Assembly (NCBI GenBank): GCA_903869875.1
Contig: CAIQAW010000029.1
Coordinates: forward strand, 1-6,425
DNA from: Candidatus Nomurabacteria bacterium
GTDB lineage: Bacteria; Patescibacteriota; Minisyncoccia; Phycocordibacterales; UBA9973
Reading direction: 5' to 3'
Length of the DNA stretch: 6,425 nt
Below the pieces are notes generated by a model that made no database searches, was not told where the DNA came from, and saw only the letters and a list, made by a program, of their open reading frames with translations. This document shows, piece by piece, positions 3,619 through 6,425 of this stretch (its first letter is position 1; the number at the start of each line of letters is the position of its first letter). The position numbers and the translations under genes are program-made.

Positions 3619-5067
3619 ATGGAACAAGTAAAAGCAAACGAAAAGGCTATAACCCCACGGGCAACCGACTATAGCCAGTGGTACCTCGACATTATTGCCG
3701 CGGCTGATTTGTCTGACTATTCTCCGGTTAAGGGTTGTATGGTTATAAAACCGTATGGTTACCAGTTATGGGAACGTATACAAAACGTGCTTGATGCAAA
3801 GTTCAAAGACATCGGTGTAAACAATGCGTATTTTCCAATGCTTATACCTGAACGACTGCTCACTCGTGAAAAAGAACACGTTGAAGGTTTTGCCCCTGAA
3901 GTGGCAGTTGTTACACATGCTGGTGGAGAAAAATTAGAAGAACCACTTGTACTACGCCCAACATCGGAAACTATAATTTACGAAATGTACAAAGACTGGA
4001 TACGTTCGTACCGCGACCTACCACTATTAATAAACCAATGGGCTAACGTTATACGTTGGGAAAAACGTACACGTCCATTTTTACGTACAACAGAATTCTT
4101 GTGGCAAGAAGGCCACACTGTACATGCAACTAATGCAGAGGCAGATGCATTTGCTAAAAAAATGTTGGACTTGTATGAAGGTTTTCTACGCGACTACATG
4201 GCAATACCAGTTGTTAAAGGTATGAAGTCTGAATCTGAAAAGTTTGCAGGTGCACTATATACATATACATGCGAAGCAATGATGCAAGACGGCAAAGCCC
4301 TGCAAATATGTACATCACATAACCTGGGCGACCATTTTGCGAAGGCTTTTGATATTAAGTTTGTCGACGAACAAAGTTCTAGTCAGTATGCATGGCAAAC
4401 TAGTTGGGGTATGTCTACACGTGCTATCGGTGGACTAATAATGACACACAGCGACGACAAGGGTCTGGTGCTACCACCAAACATGGCAACACTAAAAGTT
4501 GTTGTTGTTCCTATTGTAAATGTAGATACAAAACAAAGTGTAGAAGAAAAGGCAAATGAAATTGCATCAGAAATGCAAAAAGAATTTGGCGTTCGTGGAG
4601 TACATGTAGACACACGCGACATGCGCCCAGGTGAAAAATATTTTGAATGGGAAAAAAAGGGTGTACCAATTCGTTTAGAAATCGGTCCAAAGGACATTGC
4701 AAATGGCCAATGTGTATTAGTACGCCGTGACACTGGTGAAAAAATTGTTACACCACTTACTGATGTAGTTACAAATATACAAAACACTTTAAAACTAATA
4801 CAAGATTCGTTGTATAACTCGGCGTTAGAAAGACAAAACTCAAATACAGTTGAGGCTAATACTTGGGACGAATTTGTTTCTGCAATAGAAGATGGTAAAT
4901 TTGTACTTGCACACTACGATGGTTCTGCAGAAACAGAAAAATTAATTAAAACAGAAACATCTGCAACTGTACGCTGTATTCCGTTTAATGAAGTTGCTTC
5001 GGAAGGTTTATGTATAAAAACAGGTGCGCCATCAAAAGGTCGAGTTATATTTGCTAAGAACTATTAA
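3619..5067 (+). CDS. proS: Prolyl-tRNA synthetase, short archaeal/eukaryotic-like type
   Basis: ProRS attaches proline to tRNA-Pro in the cytoplasm using ATP. The 482-residue protein lacks the large editing insertion of E. coli-type enzymes and ends in the extra C-terminal domain typical of the short type. Class II landmarks are visible: VKGCMVIKPYGYQLWERI (37-54), VLRPTSET (111-118), motif 2 with TRPFLRTTEFLWQEGH (151-166), QICTSHNLG (229-237), and motif 3 with GMSTRAIGGLIM...DDKGLVLPP (264-287). The anticodon-binding domain starts about 292 (LKVVVVPIV) and includes DTRDMRPGEKYFEWEKKGVPIRLEIGP. The C-terminal domain (about 395-482) ends FAKNY. Its usual zinc ligands are mostly gone: only Cys453 and Cys465 remain in the region. 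The start at 3619 follows the divergent promoter and has no Shine-Dalgarno. mreB follows after 41 bases. Confidence 0.97.
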   Translation: MEQVKANEKAITPRATDYSQWYLDIIAAADLSDYSPVKGCMVIKPYGYQLWERIQNVLDAKFKDIGVNNAYFPMLIPERLLTREKEHVEGFAPEVAVVTHAGGEKLEEPLVLRPTSETIIYEMYKDWIRSYRDLPLLINQWANVIRWEKRTRPFLRTTEFLWQEGHTVHATNAEADAFAKKMLDLYEGFLRDYMAIPVVKGMKSESEKFAGALYTYTCEAMMQDGKALQICTSHNLGDHFAKAFDIKFVDEQSSSQYAWQTSWGMSTRAIGGLIMTHSDDKGLVLPPNMATLKVVVVPIVNVDTKQSVEEKANEIASEMQKEFGVRGVHVDTRDMRPGEKYFEWEKKGVPIRLEIGPKDIANGQCVLVRRDTGEKIVTPLTDVVTNIQNTLKLIQDSLYNSALERQNSNTVEANTWDEFVSAIEDGKFVLAHYDGSAETEKLIKTETSATVRCIPFNEVASEGLCIKTGAPSKGRVIFAKNY

Positions 5068-5072
5068 TTATT

Positions 5073-5100
5073 CTGTAACCTGTAAACTATAAACTGTAAC
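5073..5100 (+). repeat. Four 7-bp tandem repeats between proS and mreB
   Basis: CTGTAAC, CTGTAAA, CTATAAA and CTGTAAC lie end to end and fill most of the 41-base gap. The third unit creates TATAAA (5088-5093), placed to start RNA near 5100, eight or nine bases before the mreB ATG. It may be an mreB promoter; the -35 position (TAATTA) is poor. Confidence 0.6.
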
Positions 5101-5108
5101 CTACTATT

Positions 5109-6155
5109 ATGCTCGATAAATTTTACAAACTATTTTCAAATGACATTGGTATAGACTTGGGTACTGCAAACACCCTGGTGTATTTGAAGGGACACGGTAT
5201 TGTTATAAACGAACCGTCTGTTGTAGTTGTAAACCAAAAAACCGGGCAGATAGTGGCCATCGGTGTCCAAGCTAAAGAAATGCTTGGCCGTACACCTGCA
5301 CACTTGCGTGCAGTACGCCCACTGGTAGACGGTGTTATTTCTGATTTCGAAGTAACCGAAGAAATGCTAACTTACCTTATAAACAAAGCCAACAAAATGG
5401 ACAAAAAGTTTTTCCGTCCACGCGTGGTTATAGGTGTACCAACAGGTATAACTAACGTCGAGGCCCGTGCCGTTTACGACGCGGCTAAAAGTGCTGGTGC
5501 ACGTGAAGTGCATTTGATAGAGGAACCTGTTGCAGGTGCCCTAGGTATACGTTTACCTATAAAGGAAGCTATTGGTACAGTGGTAGTAGACATTGGTGGT
5601 GGTACAACAGACATTGCAGTGTTGGCGTCTGGTGGTGTTGTTCGAAGTAAGAATTTAAAAGTTGCCGGCGACACATTAAACAACGACATTATTGTATACA
5701 TGCGCGATGAATTTAAACTTTTGATCGGAGAGAAAACCGCCGAAGGTGTAAAAATAGCTGTCGGTAGTGCAGCACCAACTGCATACCAAGAAACTTCTGT
5801 ACGTGGTCGCGATATGTTAACTGGATTGCCCCGCGAAGTTATAGTTACTGATGGCGACATACGTGAAGCTCTAGCACCCTCGATAGCCCAAATTGTAGAT
5901 GCAGTACAGGAACTATTAGAAACAACACCACCTGAAATACTTTCAGACATATTACACCAGGGTATAGTTGTGTTCGGTGGCGGTGCTATGATACAGGGTC
6001 TAGATCAGTTGTTCCGCACAACATTCCGTGTACCAGTTTTCGTTGCCGAAGAACCACTAACAGCAGTAGCCCGTGGCACAGGTATAATGTTAGAAGATTT
6101 TGATTTTTATTCGTCTTTACTATTAGACCAAAAACATGACATCGCCCCTAGATAG
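5109..6155 (+). CDS. mreB: Rod-shape determining protein MreB (bacterial actin)
   Basis: MreB forms ATP-dependent filaments under the cytoplasmic membrane that organise lateral cell-wall synthesis and maintain rod shape. The 348 residues match the usual length. Actin-fold motifs are complete: phosphate 1 DIGIDLGTANTLVYLKG (12-28), the connect 1 region with VIGVPTGITNVEARAV (107-122), LIEEPVAGALG (136-146), phosphate 2 VVVDIGGGTTDIAVL (158-172), and the adenosine motif FGGGAMIQGLDQLF (289-302). The N-terminal MLDKFYKLFSNDIG is amphipathic and suits membrane binding. The C-terminus has a short extension (EDFDFYSSLLLDQKHD). It lies 41 bases after proS, and its last 20 bases overlap mreC in another frame, suggesting translational coupling. 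It has no Shine-Dalgarno. Confidence 0.98.
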   Translation: MLDKFYKLFSNDIGIDLGTANTLVYLKGHGIVINEPSVVVVNQKTGQIVAIGVQAKEMLGRTPAHLRAVRPLVDGVISDFEVTEEMLTYLINKANKMDKKFFRPRVVIGVPTGITNVEARAVYDAAKSAGAREVHLIEEPVAGALGIRLPIKEAIGTVVVDIGGGTTDIAVLASGGVVRSKNLKVAGDTLNNDIIVYMRDEFKLLIGEKTAEGVKIAVGSAAPTAYQETSVRGRDMLTGLPREVIVTDGDIREALAPSIAQIVDAVQELLETTPPEILSDILHQGIVVFGGGAMIQGLDQLFRTTFRVPVFVAEEPLTAVARGTGIMLEDFDFYSSLLLDQKHDIAPR

Positions 6156-6425
6156 AACACAAAAAGCTTCGTATAAGAAAAACCGCGCAATCGTGGGCGG
6201 TATTGTTTTTGTTTTATTGTTGGGTGTCATTATGTTTTTTTCTTCTCGTGCTATAAAACATACACGTAGTCGTGGCGAACTAATTACAGTGCCATTGTGG
6301 CGTTTAGACACACGCGTTTCATTAATAGGTAAAGATTTGTATTATTATTTTGCGTCGCGAAACACATTAGAAAGTTATGTTACTGATCTAAAATACCAAG
6401 TACAAAATTTACAATCAGCTAATGC
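6136..6425 (+). CDS. mreC: MreC-like rod-shape protein, 5' part (truncated by window edge)
   Basis: The first 96 residues are visible. Residues 1-17 are basic and cytoplasmic (MTSPLDRTQKASYKKNR). Residues 18-36 form one transmembrane helix (AIVGGIVFVLLLGVIMFFS). The rest resembles the start of the MreC periplasmic region: LITVPLWRL (49-57), then a helical stretch from about 62 that becomes a coiled coil (ESYVTDLKYQVQNLQSAN), the part that mediates MreC dimerisation. The family is assigned mainly from this architecture and from the position right after mreB; the diagnostic beta-barrel domains lie beyond the window. The ATG at 6136 is 20 bases inside mreB, in the +1 frame. Confidence 0.85.
   Translation, partial: MTSPLDRTQKASYKKNRAIVGGIVFVLLLGVIMFFSSRAIKHTRSRGELITVPLWRLDTRVSLIGKDLYYYFASRNTLESYVTDLKYQVQNLQSAN

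Noticed and set aside
3609..3674. Short upstream frame (ATG 3609) overlapping the proS start
   Set aside because: It has 21 codons in another frame with no ribosome binding site, and can be explained by the AT-rich promoter sequence.
4383..4787. Minus-strand frames inside proS
   Set aside because: They lie within conserved proS coding sequence and have no family features.
5474..5950. Minus-strand frame inside mreB
   Set aside because: It is antisense to the conserved MreB core and contains no recognisable motif.
6123..6311. Minus-strand frame opposite the mreB-mreC junction
   Set aside because: The plus strand carries the MreB end and the MreC anchor in continuous frames, so the antisense frame is incidental.

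Overview
The window looks like a compact bacterial chromosome segment from an ultra-small, reduced-genome lineage, most likely Patescibacteria (CPR). This is an inference. It rests on short intergenic gaps, a class-II prolyl-tRNA synthetase of the short archaeal/eukaryotic-like type, a membrane-anchored DsbA-like protein of the kind common in that group, and the absence of Shine-Dalgarno motifs ahead of every start codon I can place. No mobile-element protein, CRISPR array or rRNA is visible.

Layout, left to right. Positions 1-192 (minus) hold the start of a Ser-rich open frame cut by the window edge. A hairpin terminator lies at 165-207. A DsbA-like oxidoreductase (210-1001, minus) has its two thioredoxin-fold halves in swapped order, a natural circular permutation. 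A divergent region (1002-1124) carries its apparently leaderless promoter, a 9-bp inverted repeat and the promoter of a tRNA-Thr(UGU) gene (1125-1200, plus). A perfect 17-bp bidirectional terminator (1212-1249) separates the tRNA from the converging translation operon.

That operon runs on the minus strand: rpsB (2778-3449), tsf (1795-2568), then a small membrane protein of unknown function (1244-1657). Both gaps in it are filled almost end to end by a palindrome-bounded element. The two elements share the outer 10 bases (TCCCGTTAGA / TCTAACGGGA). The next bases of the arms differ between them but still pair. Each ends exactly at the next gene's ATG and is flanked by a copy of that start codon plus the following base (ATGA or ATGG). 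Removing either element with one flank copy would leave an ordinary compact operon with 12- or 15-nt spacers. This pair is the strongest candidate for something undescribed here.

From 3450 to 3618 two back-to-back promoters appear to share one palindromic -35 box (TTGCAA), driving rpsB leftward and proS rightward. Then follow proS (3619-5067), a 41-nt gap with four 7-bp tandem repeats, mreB (5109-6155) and the 5' part of mreC (from 6136), which overlaps mreB. The genes cover protein synthesis (S2, EF-Ts, ProRS, tRNA-Thr), cell shape (MreB/MreC) and extracytoplasmic thiol-disulfide chemistry (the DsbA-like protein).
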